NCBI GenBank assembly: GCA_024684035.1
Contig: JAIKXQ010000038.1
Location: 1 to 64,000, forward strand
Length of the DNA stretch: 64,000 bases
Direction of reading: 5' to 3'
From: Eubacterium sp.
GTDB lineage: Bacteria; Bacillota; Clostridia; Lachnospirales; Lachnospiraceae
The translations under genes were made by a program, and so were the position numbers. Below are positions 1-9,448 of this stretch, in pieces (position 1 is the stretch's first letter; each line of letters opens with the position of its first letter). Below the pieces are notes generated by a model, which saw only the letters and a program-made list of their open reading frames with translations, made no database searches and was not told the origin of the DNA.

Positions 1-75
1 GAAAACGTAGGCGTAGCGGGGCGTTGAACGTCCGGGGGACGTTCGTTAAACGCCGACCGAAGTGGAACGTAGACC
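1..75. repeat. Left-edge fragment of family B intergenic repeat
   Basis: The stretch carries the hairpin module GAACGTCC...GGACGTTC at about 25-45, followed by GACCGAAGTGGAACGTAGAC. The same module and order occur, inverted, inside the family B copy at 53435-53706. The copy begins before the window, so its ends cannot be judged. Nothing else is recognisable up to the rsmE stop at 149. Confidence 0.55.
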
Positions 76-148
76 GCCGAGGCTTTCTGATGCGTGCTAT
101 TCGGGCAAGCAGGCAAGTATTTGGTCGAGTTATTTAAGAACGGCTATA

Positions 149-889
149 CTAGTCCAGCTCCAGCAGGTACATCAGGATGGAGAGGGTTGTCATCCCCGCT
201 GTCTCCGTCCGCAGAATTCTCCTGCCAAGCGTGATCGAAGAAAAGCCGGCTTCTTTTGCCAGTTCAACCTCCGCCTCATCAAAACCGCCCTCCGGTCCGA
301 TGAGCACCGCAATGGACTGCCCCGGCTCGATGGACGAAAAGATCTCCCTGGTTCTGCTCATTCCACTCTCCATCTCGTAGGGAATCAGCTTCACATCCAT
401 TTCCTTCGCCATCTCAAGCGCCTCGCGAAAACCAAGGATCTCGTGCACGGTGGGAATGATCATGCGTTTCGCCTGTTTGGCCGCACTCTCCGCAATACCG
501 TTCCAGCGCGCAACTTTCTGTTTTCCTCTCTTCTGATCCAGCTTCACGATGCAGCGCTTCGAGGAAACCGGAACCACTTCAAAGGCTCCGAGCTCCACCG
601 CTTTTTGAATAACGGTCTCCATTTTATCACTTTTGGGTAGACATTGAAACAGATAAATCTTTGACCTCAGTTCCTTCCCCGGCTTCTGCGCGTCCGTCAC
701 ATCCGCCAGGATCTCATCCTCCGACAGCTCCGAAATACTGCAGGTGTATTCCCACTCGTCCCCGCAGGAAATGAGGATTGTCTCCCCTTTTTTCATGCGG
801 AGCACGTTCCGTATATGATTCACATCATCGCCGGTGATGTGGACTTTGCCGTCAATGATCTGTTCTCTACCTGTAAAAAATCTGTACAT
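149..889 (-). CDS. rsmE: 16S rRNA m3U1498 methyltransferase RsmE
   Basis: SPOUT-class SAM-dependent enzyme that methylates N3 of U1498 in 16S rRNA. The 246-residue length is normal. An N-terminal RNA-binding part is followed by the knotted SAM site, seen as LIGPEGGF near residue 196 and LGRRILRTETA near 221-231. It is the last gene of the heat-shock group, about 97 bp after prmA; prmA-rsmE after dnaJ is a common clostridial order. Family assignment is firm; co-transcription with dnaJ is inferred. Confidence 0.95.
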   Translation of the reverse strand: MYRFFTGREQIIDGKVHITGDDVNHIRNVLRMKKGETILISCGDEWEYTCSISELSEDEILADVTDAQKPGKELRSKIYLFQCLPKSDKMETVIQKAVELGAFEVVPVSSKRCIVKLDQKRGKQKVARWNGIAESAAKQAKRMIIPTVHEILGFREALEMAKEMDVKLIPYEMESGMSRTREIFSSIEPGQSIAVLIGPEGGFDEAEVELAKEAGFSSITLGRRILRTETAGMTTLSILMYLLELD

Positions 890-986
890 GATTCATTCCT
901 CTCAACCGCGCCTTCAGGGAATTTCTGTCGGCACCATCTCACTTGAAACAATTACAATTCCAGCCTGATGGGCACTTGTGGAAACC

Positions 987-1940
987 TCAGGGTTTTACAG
1001 CTGTGATGGACACCCACTCGCCCTGCTGTGTCTGTTCCTTGATTTCCAGTCCGGCCGCCTTGCAGGCGTCGATGACTTTATAGGCGTACTCCTGAAGAAT
1101 TCCGGAAGTAATGTAAATGCCGCCCTTCTTCATGGCAGGTACGATGGCCGGTGTCATGGGCACCAGAATGTCTGCCAGAATATTGGCTGTGACGATATCA
1201 TATTTCTCATAGCCGGCACGGTCTCTGGTCTCCTGATCGTCGATCATGTTTCCGATGAGCATCTCGAAGGCATCCATCGGGACATCGTTCGCTTTCTTGT
1301 TGTCGTCCACTGCGGGAACTGCGCAGGGATCAAGGTCAGTTCCGAGAATATGACCGGCTCCGAGCTTGGATGCGACAATGGCGAGGATTCCGCTTCCGGT
1401 TCCCACATCCAGCATCTCGCACCCCGACGTCACATACTTCTTCAGCTGGCGGATGCAGAGCTGTGTAGTCTCATGCATGCCGGTACCGAAGGCTGTACCC
1501 GGATCAATGTGAAGGATCATTTTTCCCTCATCCTCCGGTTTTACCTCCTCCCAGGAAGGAATGATCAGAATGTCGTCCACGTAGAACTGGTGGAAATACT
1601 GTTTCCAGTTGTTGATCCATTCCTTATCCTCGGTCTCCGACTCCTCGATGGTGGCCTCACCGATATCCATGAAACTCTTGAGATCCTCCAGAGCCTCCCT
1701 GGCAGCTGCGAGGATCGCCTCCGTGTCCTCCTCCGGATCAAGATAGAAATTCAGATATGCGACACCGTCGTCATCCGGCATATCCGGAAGGATATCTACA
1801 AACATCTGTTTTTTCTCATCTTCGGTGAGTGGCACCTTGTCCTCAATCTCCGCCCCCTCGATTCCACAGTCATACAGCGTCGAGATCACGATGTCCTCTG
1901 CCTCTTCTCTCGTCTTCAGTCTGTATTTCTTCCACTTCAT
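987..1940 (-). CDS. prmA: Ribosomal protein L11 methyltransferase PrmA
   Basis: Class I SAM methyltransferase that trimethylates ribosomal protein L11. Visible are PGTAFGTGMHETTQ near residue 147, the SAM-binding LDVGTGSGILAI near 178 and the TANILADIL catalytic loop near 250, all typical of PrmA. At 317 residues it is full length. An AGAGG ribosome site lies about 10 bases before the ATG. It follows dnaJ but is separated from it by a probable terminator (2046-2075), so it may be partly uncoupled from the heat-shock genes. Confidence 0.96.
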   Translation of the reverse strand: MKWKKYRLKTREEAEDIVISTLYDCGIEGAEIEDKVPLTEDEKKQMFVDILPDMPDDDGVAYLNFYLDPEEDTEAILAAAREALEDLKSFMDIGEATIEESETEDKEWINNWKQYFHQFYVDDILIIPSWEEVKPEDEGKMILHIDPGTAFGTGMHETTQLCIRQLKKYVTSGCEMLDVGTGSGILAIVASKLGAGHILGTDLDPCAVPAVDDNKKANDVPMDAFEMLIGNMIDDQETRDRAGYEKYDIVTANILADILVPMTPAIVPAMKKGGIYITSGILQEYAYKVIDACKAAGLEIKEQTQQGEWVSITAVKP

Positions 1941-2039
1941 ATCCGCAATTCCTCTCTTATACGCAAAAATGAGCGCCGCAGAACCGCGACGCTATATGTC
2001 AACCTGTTTGTATTATGCATGAAAAATCCTGTAAAAGCA

Positions 2040-2075
2040 AGAAAAAGGGCTGACGCACGCACGCCAGCCTTTCTT
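2040..2075 (-). terminator. Probable intrinsic terminator after dnaJ
   Basis: Read on the minus strand, AGGCTGGCG pairs with CGTCAGCCCT around a short loop, and TTTTTC follows. It lies 14-50 bases beyond the dnaJ stop and before prmA, so it could be a full or a leaky terminator. Confidence 0.65.
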
Positions 2076-2088
2076 CCTCTTCTTATTC

Positions 2089-3231
2089 TTATTTGCGGCC
2101 GAATCTCTTCTTTTTCTTCGGCTCGTCTTCCTCTTTTTTGTTGCCGCAGGCCTCATCGAATTTCTCGAGAAGCTCCTTGGCTTCTTTGCTCAGATCCGTT
2201 GGTGTCTGAACGATCAGGGTTACATACTGGTCGCCGCGAAGATCGCGGTTGTGTACGGATGGAACTCCTTTGCCGCGAAGACGGATTCTGGCTCCGGTCT
2301 GAGTACCCGGTTTTACTTCATAAACCACATCTCCGTCCACTGTGCTGATTCGCACATCGCCGCCGAGAGCCGCCTGCGCAAAGGTCAGCGGGGCAGACGA
2401 GAAGATGTTCACGCCATCCCTCTGGAAAATGGGATGAGGAGCGACCGATACCTGAACCAGCAGATCTCCTCTTGGGCCGCCGTTGATTCCGGGTTCTCCC
2501 TTGTCACGGATACGAATGCTCTGTCCGTCGTCAATACCCGCAGGAACGCTTACCTGAATCTTCTTACGACTGGAGGTGTAACCGGTTCCCTGACAATCCG
2601 GACATTTCTCCTTGATGACCTTTCCGCTGCCGCCACACTGGGGACAGGTGGTGATATTCTGGATCATACCGAACATGGTCTGCTGGGTCTGACGCACCTG
2701 ACCGGATCCGTGACACTTCGGACAGGTCTCCGGGCTTGTGCCGGCCTTTGCTCCGCTGCCGCCGCAGGTCGTGCAGGGATCCTTGATGGTGAGCTCGATT
2801 TCCTTTGTGCAGCCGAAGACAGCCTCCTCAAAGGTGAGGTGGATCATGGCTCTCAGAGAAGCGCCCCTTCTCGGTCCGTTATTTGCTGAACTTCTGGATC
2901 TTCCGCCTCCGAAAATATCTCCGAAGATGTCTCCGAAAATATCTCCCATGTCCATATTGTTGAAATCGAAACCACCGAAACCGCCTGCTCCACCGCCTCC
3001 GTTTTCGAATGCGGCATGACCGAACTGGTCATACTGTCTTCTCTTGTCCGGATCGCTGAGGACACCGTATGCCTCTGTAGCTTCTTTGAATTTTTCCTCG
3101 GCCACTTTATCGCCCGGATTTACATCCGGGTGATATTTCTTGGCCAGCTTGCGATACGCGCGTTTCAGTGTCTGTTCATCGGCATTTCGGTCAACACCCA
3201 GAACTTCATAATAATCACGTTTCTCTGCCAT
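2089..3231 (-). CDS. dnaJ: Chaperone DnaJ (Hsp40)
   Basis: Co-chaperone that stimulates DnaK ATPase and delivers unfolded substrates. Order of parts: J domain (residues 1-70) with the HPD tripeptide in [10 protein letters not shown]; a Gly/Phe-rich linker (about 75-115); four zinc-binding repeats [24 protein letters not shown] and CPDCQGTG (about 150-215); and C-terminal substrate-binding domains ending in a Lys-rich tail. The 380-residue length is standard. It is 61 bp downstream of dnaK. Confidence 0.98.
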   Translation of the reverse strand: MAEKRDYYEVLGVDRNADEQTLKRAYRKLAKKYHPDVNPGDKVAEEKFKEATEAYGVLSDPDKRRQYDQFGHAAFENGGGGAGGFGGFDFNNMDMGDIFGDIFGDIFGGGRSRSSANNGPRRGASLRAMIHLTFEEAVFGCTKEIELTIKDPCTTCGGSGAKAGTSPETCPKCHGSGQVRQTQQTMFGMIQNITTCPQCGGSGKVIKEKCPDCQGTGYTSSRKKIQVSVPAGIDDGQSIRIRDKGEPGINGGPRGDLLVQVSVAPHPIFQRDGVNIFSSAPLTFAQAALGGDVRISTVDGDVVYEVKPGTQTGARIRLRGKGVPSVHNRDLRGDQYVTLIVQTPTDLSKEAKELLEKFDEACGNKKEEDEPKKKKRFGRK

Positions 3232-3292
3232 TTACATGCACTCCTCTGTTCAGCCGACATTTCCTCCGATGTTCTGATGAAACAGACAGAAA

Positions 3293-5179
3293 TCAGACTT
3301 CCTTATAATCAGCATCTACAACGTCATCATTTCCTGCTGCTCCGCCGGCTGCACCCGCACCTGCACCTGCACCTGCGCCCGGGTTCGGGCCTGCCTGTGC
3401 GCCTGCGTTCTGCTGCATATTCTCATACATCTTTGTGAAGAGTGCCTGAGAAGAGTTCATAAGTTTCTCTTTTGCAGCCTTGATATCAGCAACCTGTGCG
3501 TCTGTGAGTGTTCCGTCTACAGGTGCCTTTCCGAGAAGATCCTTGAGGGCGGCAAGGTCAGCCTCAACACCGCTCTTCTGATCTGCCTCAACTTTATCGC
3601 CAACCTCTGTGAGAGCTTTCTCTACAGAGAATACTGTCTGGTCAGCTTCGTTTCTGAGGTCAACGGCCTCTTTACGTTTCTTATCTTCAGCCTCGTACTG
3701 AGCAGCCTCTTTTACAGCCTTATCGATCTCTTCATCGGACATGCTGGATCCGGAAGTGATGGTGATGTGCTGCTCTTTGCCTGTTCCAAGGTCTTTTGCG
3801 GATACATTTACGATACCGTTCGCATCGATATCGAAGGTAACCTCGATCTGCGGAACGCCTCTCATTGCCGGCGGGATTCCGTCAAGTCTGAACTGTCCGA
3901 GAGACTTGTTATCTCTTGCGAACTTACGCTCACCCTGTACGACATTGATATCTACAGCTGTCTGATTATCTGCAGCTGTGGAGAAGATCTGGCTCTTCTT
4001 TGTCGGGATTGTTGTATTTCTCTCGATCAGAGGTGTTGCGATTCCTCCCATTGTCTCGATGGAAAGTGTAAGCGGTGTTACATCCAGAAGAAGGATATCA
4101 CCGGCACTGGAATCTCCTGCGAGTTTTGCGCCCTGTACGGAAGCACCGATCGCTACGCACTCATCCGGGTTCAGAGATTTGCTGGGCTCCTGGCCTGTCA
4201 GCTGTCTTACCTTATCCTGTACGGCAGGGATACGTGTGGATCCACCTACAAGAAGGACTTTTCCAAGGTCGGAAGCAGTCATTCCTGCATCTGCAAGTGC
4301 CTTTGTAACAGGCTCTGCTGTAGCCTCTACGAGGTCAGCTGTGAGCTCGTTGAATTTTGCTCTTGCGAGGTTGAGATCCAGATGCTTAGCCTCTCCGTCT
4401 ACCATTGTGATGAACGGAAGGTTGATGTTTGTTGTTGTTGCGCTGGAAAGCTCGATCTTTGCCTTCTCTGCAGCCTCTTTGATACGCTGCATAGCAACTT
4501 TGTCTCCGGAGAGATCTACACCCTCTGTGTTCTTGAACTCAGCGACGATCCAGTCTGCGACTCTCTTGTCGAAGTCGTCTCCGCCGAGGTGGTTGTTTCC
4601 GTTGGTAGCCTTTACCTCGATGACACCGTCACCGATCTCGATGATGGATACATCGAAGGTACCGCCTCCAAGGTCGTATACCATAACGGACTGCTCTTTC
4701 TCGTTATCAAGTCCGTAAGCAAGAGCTGCTGCTGTCGGCTCGTTGATGATACGTTTTACATCAAGGCCGGCGATCTTTCCTGCAACCTTTGTAGCCTGAC
4801 GCTGAGCATCGTTGAAATATGCGGGGCAGGTGATAACAGCCTCTGTTACTTTCTCACCAAGGTATCCCTCAGCATCTGCTTTCAGCTTCTGAAGAATGAA
4901 AGCGGAGATCTGCTGCGGAGAATACGGCTTGTCATCGATGGTTACTCTGTAATCAGAGCCCATGTGACGCTTAATGGAAGCGATAGTGCGGTCTGCGTTT
5001 GTAACTGCGATACGCTTTGCCGGCTCTCCCACAAGGCGCTCTCCGTTTTTATTGAAAGAAATAACAGACGGTGTTGTTCTGTTACCCTCTGCGTTAGCGA
5101 TAACGGTAGGTTTTCCACCTTCCATGACAGCTACACAGCTGTTGGTTGTTCCTAAATCGATACCAATGATTTTTCCCAT
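3293..5179 (-). CDS. dnaK: Chaperone DnaK (Hsp70)
   Basis: ATP-dependent Hsp70 chaperone. It opens with [17 protein letters not shown] (phosphate-1 loop), carries [11 protein letters not shown] (phosphate-2) and [13 protein letters not shown] (adenosine motif), then the substrate-binding domain with [11 protein letters not shown], a helical lid, and a Gly/Ala-rich tail (GAGAGAGAGAAGG) ending VDADYKEV. 628 residues, usual for Firmicutes. It lies between grpE (47 bp) and dnaJ, under the CIRCE-bearing hrcA promoter. Confidence 0.99.
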   Translation of the reverse strand: MGKIIGIDLGTTNSCVAVMEGGKPTVIANAEGNRTTPSVISFNKNGERLVGEPAKRIAVTNADRTIASIKRHMGSDYRVTIDDKPYSPQQISAFILQKLKADAEGYLGEKVTEAVITCPAYFNDAQRQATKVAGKIAGLDVKRIINEPTAAALAYGLDNEKEQSVMVYDLGGGTFDVSIIEIGDGVIEVKATNGNNHLGGDDFDKRVADWIVAEFKNTEGVDLSGDKVAMQRIKEAAEKAKIELSSATTTNINLPFITMVDGEAKHLDLNLARAKFNELTADLVEATAEPVTKALADAGMTASDLGKVLLVGGSTRIPAVQDKVRQLTGQEPSKSLNPDECVAIGASVQGAKLAGDSSAGDILLLDVTPLTLSIETMGGIATPLIERNTTIPTKKSQIFSTAADNQTAVDINVVQGERKFARDNKSLGQFRLDGIPPAMRGVPQIEVTFDIDANGIVNVSAKDLGTGKEQHITITSGSSMSDEEIDKAVKEAAQYEAEDKKRKEAVDLRNEADQTVFSVEKALTEVGDKVEADQKSGVEADLAALKDLLGKAPVDGTLTDAQVADIKAAKEKLMNSSQALFTKMYENMQQNAGAQAGPNPGAGAGAGAGAAGGAAGNDDVVDADYKEV

Positions 5180-5226
5180 GATTATTTCCTCCTGTATGGA
5201 TTTCTGATCTATATCAATGAAAAGTG

Positions 5227-5829
5227 TTAATTAGCTACTCTTACCATGCTGTGACGGATCACCGACTCTTTGTAGGTGTATCCCTTCTGGAACACTGCGG
5301 TGATGGTGCTCTCGCCCACCTCCGGGTTCTCCTCATGCATCACTGCGTTATGAAAATTCGGGTCGAACTCCTTTCCCTCGGCCTCGATCTCTTTGACGCC
5401 AAGATCATCCAGAACCTTTGTCAGCTGTCTGTAGATCTTGTTCATTCCGTCCGCGAAAGGATCGGTCTCGTCAAAATCTTTCAGACCTCTCTCGAAGTTG
5501 TCCACCACATCCAGAACCTTTGTGATGACATCGGCAGCGCCCATATCATACATGCCGGCTTTTTCCTTGTCGCTTCTTCTGCGGAAGTTCTCAAACTCGG
5601 CCATCTGTCTCTGCAGACGATCTGTGAGATCTGCGATCTTCTTGTCTCTTGGATCTCCCGAAGTTTCTTCTTGGACTGCTTCTTCAGCGTTCTCCGGTTC
5701 AGCTGTGTCCGCTTCCTGCTCTGTGTCCACAGCGTCTGTGCCCTCTGCCTTGTTCTCCTCTGTCACTTCAGCAGATGACTCTTCTGCGTTCACATCCAGG
5801 TCAGTTTCTTTCTTTTCTTTCTCTGCCAC
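5227..5829 (-). CDS. grpE: Nucleotide exchange factor GrpE
   Basis: Releases ADP from DnaK. The first 70 residues are very acidic and low complexity. They are followed by the coiled-coil [19 protein letters not shown] and the C-terminal beta domain with AVMHEENPE and [22 protein letters not shown], the family signature. 200 residues. It follows hrcA by 24 bp, which indicates co-transcription. Confidence 0.97.
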   Translation of the reverse strand: MAEKEKKETDLDVNAEESSAEVTEENKAEGTDAVDTEQEADTAEPENAEEAVQEETSGDPRDKKIADLTDRLQRQMAEFENFRRRSDKEKAGMYDMGAADVITKVLDVVDNFERGLKDFDETDPFADGMNKIYRQLTKVLDDLGVKEIEAEGKEFDPNFHNAVMHEENPEVGESTITAVFQKGYTYKESVIRHSMVRVAN

Positions 5830-5853
5830 TTCTGTACCGCCTTTCTAACTGAT

Positions 5854-6957
5854 CTATTTCTCATTCGCGTCCGGCTTTGCTTCGATTCCCATCGTCTGTC
5901 TGGAGGTTTCGATCTGTGCATCGCCGTCACCGAACATTTCCTGCATCTGTTTCTTGAGCTGTTTCAGATTGTCTACAACCTTCTTGTAATCCATTCGTCT
6001 GGGACCTACAATTGCCACCGTTCCCTTCATGCCGTCGCCAAGGTTGTAGTTTGCTGTGACAACCGAGCAATCCGTCATACCCTGAATCGGCGCCTCGTTT
6101 CCGATGTACGCCCGGATATCACCGGAATCATCCGGCGCGGCTCCACGAATCAGTTCAGCCAATCCCTTCTTATCTCCAAGCGCCTGTACCAGTCCTTTCG
6201 CCTTACTGGACTCCGAAAGCTCCGGATAGTCGAAGATATTCGCAGCACCGCTGGTGTAGATCGGAAAATCTTCTTCTGTCGACCGGATCGCCTCCGCGAC
6301 CGCGTCGATGACCTGACTGATCACCTCACTGTGAATCCCGGCCTGCTGCTTCATCCGGGTGATGATATCAAGGTTGATCTCACCGATGGTCTTGCCGATC
6401 ATCTCATTGTTGAGAAGAAGATTCAGCTTCAGAAGATCATCGTCATCAATGGCCTCCTTCAGGTCAATCATCTGGTTCTTCACCATGTTACCCTGAGCAA
6501 CGATGACAGCGATGAGCTGCTGATCGTTCACTTTGGAGAGCTGAATAAATTTCAGGCTGTTCTGATGGATCGAAGGGCCGGCAATCATTGTGGCATAATT
6601 CGTATTCTGCGCCAGAACCTGCACGACCTGCTTGAGAACCTTCTCCAGCTTGTCGGTCTTCTGGAACATTACCTCCCGCATATCATCCACTTCCTGATTC
6701 TTCTGCTGAAGAATCTCGTTCACATACAACCGGTATCCCTTGTCCGACGGTATTCGTCCCGCAGATGTGTGCGGCTGAATGATGTAGCCCATTTCCTCAA
6801 GATCACTCATCTCATTCCGGATGGTTGCCGAACTGAGGTGAAGATCGGTGTACTTGGAAATAGTACGGGAACCTACAGGCTCTCCGGTCTCCAGATATGT
6901 CTGGATGATCGCTTTCAGAATCGTTTTCTTTCTCTCGTCAAGCACTTCCGCTTCCAT
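5854..6957 (-). CDS. hrcA: Heat-inducible repressor HrcA
   Basis: Winged-helix repressor that binds CIRCE and needs GroE for activity. The N-terminus (ERKKTILKAIIQTYLETGEPVG, given here in two blocks, then SRTISKY and SSATIRNEM) is the DNA-binding domain; a GAF-like dimerisation domain follows. 367 residues, slightly longer than usual. First gene of its operon, with a CIRCE 22 bp upstream of its ATG, so it controls its own synthesis and that of grpE-dnaK-dnaJ. Confidence 0.97.
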   Translation of the reverse strand: MEAEVLDERKKTILKAIIQTYLETGEPVGSRTISKYTDLHLSSATIRNEMSDLEEMGYIIQPHTSAGRIPSDKGYRLYVNEILQQKNQEVDDMREVMFQKTDKLEKVLKQVVQVLAQNTNYATMIAGPSIHQNSLKFIQLSKVNDQQLIAVIVAQGNMVKNQMIDLKEAIDDDDLLKLNLLLNNEMIGKTIGEINLDIITRMKQQAGIHSEVISQVIDAVAEAIRSTEEDFPIYTSGAANIFDYPELSESSKAKGLVQALGDKKGLAELIRGAAPDDSGDIRAYIGNEAPIQGMTDCSVVTANYNLGDGMKGTVAIVGPRRMDYKKVVDNLKQLKKQMQEMFGDGDAQIETSRQTMGIEAKPDANEK

Positions 6958-6978
6958 GTACCGTACCTTTCCTTTCTG

Positions 6979-7005
6979 TTAGCACTCATTTTTATGGAGT
7001 GCTAA
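6979..7005 (-). promoter_or_regulatory. CIRCE operator
   Basis: TTAGCACTC (6979-6987), nine-base spacer, GAGTGCTAA (6997-7005): a perfect match to the consensus CIRCE inverted repeat bound by HrcA. It lies between the -10 box and the hrcA start. Confidence 0.98.
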
Positions 7006-7018
7006 CATCTACATCATT

Positions 7019-7047
7019 AAGATAGCACTGACGAAAATGTTTGTCAA
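7019..7047 (-). promoter_or_regulatory. hrcA operon promoter
   Basis: On the minus strand TTGACA (7047-7042), a 17-base spacer, then TATCTT (7024-7019): a good vegetative sigma-70/A promoter immediately upstream of the CIRCE. Confidence 0.85.
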
Positions 7048-7085
7048 CGGGTTGTGTAAATAAAGTCTGTGGGGATGTATTGAGA

Positions 7086-7171
7086 GCGAGAAGACCAAAG
7101 TATACGCGCTCACACGTCGCTCTCGTCCTCAGCGCTCCTATCGTTCGCGCTGTATGCTTTGCCCTTCTCGC
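7086..7171. repeat. Family B intergenic repeat, short (internally deleted) copy
   Basis: 86 bp bounded by inverted ends, GCGAGAAG at 7086 and CTTCTCGC at 7164-7171. The pairing continues inward with CCAAAGTATAC against GTATGCTTTG. The inner sequence CACACGTCGCTCTCGTCCTC then AGCGCTCC matches the longer copies, but the middle is missing. It lies between the recN terminator and the hrcA promoter, 39 bp from the -35 box. Confidence 0.75.
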
Positions 7172-7215
7172 CAGTTTACTCATCGACGGAAAACACAGAC
7201 ATAGAACAACTAATC

Positions 7216-7246
7216 CAACGAAAGGGAGCTGCCGCGGCAGCCCCCT
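7216..7246 (-). terminator. recN operon terminator
   Basis: GGGGGCTGCC and GGCAGCTCCC form a strong GC stem on the minus strand followed by TTTCGTT, 33 bases past the recN stop. Confidence 0.8.
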
Positions 7247-7278
7247 TCCCGGTATTCGCATATGTAATTGCCCCTCCA

Positions 7279-8964
7279 TCAGCGGAGGATTTCTTCCTTT
7301 CTTCTGTCGGCCAGCTTTTTCATCTCGCCTGCGTTGTCGATCACGGCCTGTGTGATCTCGGCGCCTCCGAGGATCCGTGCCAGCTCGTCCACGATTTCAT
7401 TCTCCCCGAGCTCGCGGATGTGGGAACTTGTTCCCTCTCCCTCGACCTGCTTGGTGATCACGTAATGATGATCGGCCATGGCGGCGATCTGTGCCAGATG
7501 GGTGATGCAGAGTACCTGATGATTGCCGGCGATCTGTGCCATCTTTTCGGATACTTTCTGAGCGGTTCTTCCACTGATTCCGGTATCGATCTCGTCGAAG
7601 ATCAGGGACTCTGTCTCGTCCTTGTCCGCCAACAGTGTCTTGATGGCGAGCATGATTCTCGAGAGTTCTCCGCCCGACACGACGTGACTGAGTGGTTTCA
7701 CGCTCTCGCCGGGATTCGTGGAAATCAGGAATTCCACGATGTCATTTCCGTTCTTCGCGTAGGTGGTATTTTTGCGGAAGGAGATCTCAAATTCTACGGA
7801 GAGAAAATTCAGATCTTCCAGCTCGCGGATGACCTGGCGGGAAAGTTCCTCTGCGGCTTCCTGTCTGGCAACTGTGAGTCTTGTGCAGATTTCATCCAGT
7901 TTTTCTCTTGTCTGCGTCTCTTCTGCCAGCAGTTCCTGCCTCCGCTCGTCGAAATGCTCGAAGTGGGTCAGTTTTTCCTTCCTCTCTTCGAGAGCCTCCA
8001 GAACATCTTCGATCGTTCGGCCGTATTTTACCTTCAGATCGTTGATTTTGTTCAGCCGACGCTCCGTCTCATAAAACTCTTCCTCCGAAAAACTGAAGTC
8101 CTCCAGATATGAAGCGGCCTCCCGGTTGAAATCGTTGAGAAGATTATCGATATCCGCAAGGCTGGCGTGAAGTCCGGCGAGTCCGTCGTCGAGATCCGTC
8201 ACCCGCTCCAGCTCCTGAACGGCTCTTCCGGTCTGATCACCCGCGCCACCGTCATTTCCGGTGAGCTGATGAACAGCATTCAAGGTTTCCACGATCTTTC
8301 TGCTGTTGGACATCCGGCGGTAAGTCTTCTCCAGTTCTTCATCTTCCCCGGAGGAAAGTTCCGCCTCCTCAATCTCATTGATTTCAAAGCGGAGAAAAGA
8401 TAGCTCGCGCTCCCTCTCCCCTTCATCGACTTCATAGTCCCTGAGTTCCCGTTTCACACTCTGCCAGCGGGCATACGCCCCCTCGGTCTCCTGAAGAATT
8501 CCCTGAATCTTTTTTCTGCCAAAGGCATCAAGGATCTCCAACTGGTTCTCCGGATAGAGCAGTTTCTGATGTTCATGCTGTCCGTGGATATCCAGCAGAA
8601 GGCTGGAGATCTCCCGGATTTTTGCTGCCGTGCAGGTCTCACCGTTCAGTCTGCTGATGCTCCTGCCGTCGTTGTACTTTCTCGTAATAATCAGCTGTCC
8701 GTCTTCTGTCTCCACATCGAGTGTCTTCAGTTTCTCGCGCACAGCCTGATTCTCAACCTGAAAGACAAGCTCCACCAGCGCGGAGGTCTGTCCCTTGCGG
8801 ATCATTTCCCTGGACATCTTCTGTCCCAGCGCAATGTTGATGGAACCGATCAGGATGGATTTGCCGGCACCGGTCTCTCCGGTAAGAATGTTCAGACCGG
8901 GTCCGAAATTCACTTCCGCCTCGTCGATCAGTGCGAGGTTCTTTACATGCAGATTTGTAAGCAT
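7279..8964 (-). CDS. recN: DNA repair protein RecN
   Basis: SMC-like ATPase that acts early in double-strand break repair. Walker A GETGAGKSILIG lies near residue 30, long coiled coils fill the centre (about 150-370), the ABC signature VSGGELSRIMLAIK is near 428 and Walker B SLIFDEIDTGISG near 455. 561 residues is standard. Eight bp after argR and last in the asp23-recN operon, a linkage seen throughout Firmicutes. Confidence 0.97.
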   Translation of the reverse strand: MLTNLHVKNLALIDEAEVNFGPGLNILTGETGAGKSILIGSINIALGQKMSREMIRKGQTSALVELVFQVENQAVREKLKTLDVETEDGQLIITRKYNDGRSISRLNGETCTAAKIREISSLLLDIHGQHEHQKLLYPENQLEILDAFGRKKIQGILQETEGAYARWQSVKRELRDYEVDEGERERELSFLRFEINEIEEAELSSGEDEELEKTYRRMSNSRKIVETLNAVHQLTGNDGGAGDQTGRAVQELERVTDLDDGLAGLHASLADIDNLLNDFNREAASYLEDFSFSEEEFYETERRLNKINDLKVKYGRTIEDVLEALEERKEKLTHFEHFDERRQELLAEETQTREKLDEICTRLTVARQEAAEELSRQVIRELEDLNFLSVEFEISFRKNTTYAKNGNDIVEFLISTNPGESVKPLSHVVSGGELSRIMLAIKTLLADKDETESLIFDEIDTGISGRTAQKVSEKMAQIAGNHQVLCITHLAQIAAMADHHYVITKQVEGEGTSSHIRELGENEIVDELARILGGAEITQAVIDNAGEMKKLADRRKEEILR

Positions 8965-8972
8965 ATGCTACC

Positions 8973-9428
8973 TCAGAATGTCTCAAGCATCTTCCTGAAT
9001 TTATCCATTACACGTATGGCCTCTTCCCGGCTTCGCACAGCACAGAAGATCGTGTTGTCGCCGGCAATACAGCCTACGATTTCCCCCCAGTTCATCTCGT
9101 CGATTACGGCCGCTGCCGCCATCGCCATTCCTGCTACAGTCTTCACAACGAGCAGGTTGTCTGCCGTGTCCATGCCGAGCACGGCGTCTTTCAGGACGCG
9201 GACGTACCTTCCGGCCGTGTCCTGCGCCTGGTTCTGCAAAAGTGTATAGCGAAGGTGCCCGTTTTCACCGGTCACCTTTGTGAGCTTCATCTCGCGGATA
9301 TCCCTGGAAACCGTGGCCTGTGTAACCTCGAAGCCATTCTCTTCCAGCTTTCTCGCCAGTTCTTCCTGTGTCTCTATGTCATACTCATGAATCAGTTTCA
9401 GGATTTCCGCCTGTCTAGCCAGTTTCAT
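8973..9428 (-). CDS. argR: Arginine repressor ArgR/AhrC
   Basis: Arginine-responsive regulator. N-terminal winged helix with ETQEELARKLEENGF and TQATVSRDIREMKL (residues 16-50); C-terminal hexamerisation and arginine-binding domain with IAGDNTIFCAVRS. 151 residues, normal. It lies between nadK and recN as in Bacillus, so the position is syntenic and does not imply a function with its neighbours. Confidence 0.95.
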   Translation of the reverse strand: MKLARQAEILKLIHEYDIETQEELARKLEENGFEVTQATVSRDIREMKLTKVTGENGHLRYTLLQNQAQDTAGRYVRVLKDAVLGMDTADNLLVVKTVAGMAMAAAAVIDEMNWGEIVGCIAGDNTIFCAVRSREEAIRVMDKFRKMLETF

Positions 9429-9448
9429 TCTATGTCCTCCGTTTGCGG

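Noticed and set aside
978..2348. Long plus-strand frame opposite prmA and dnaJ
   Set aside because: Shadow frame spanning two genuine genes and the terminator between them.
3767..5155. Long plus-strand frame (462 codons) opposite dnaK
   Set aside because: Cys-rich, low-similarity shadow of the strongly codon-biased dnaK gene; no ribosome site.
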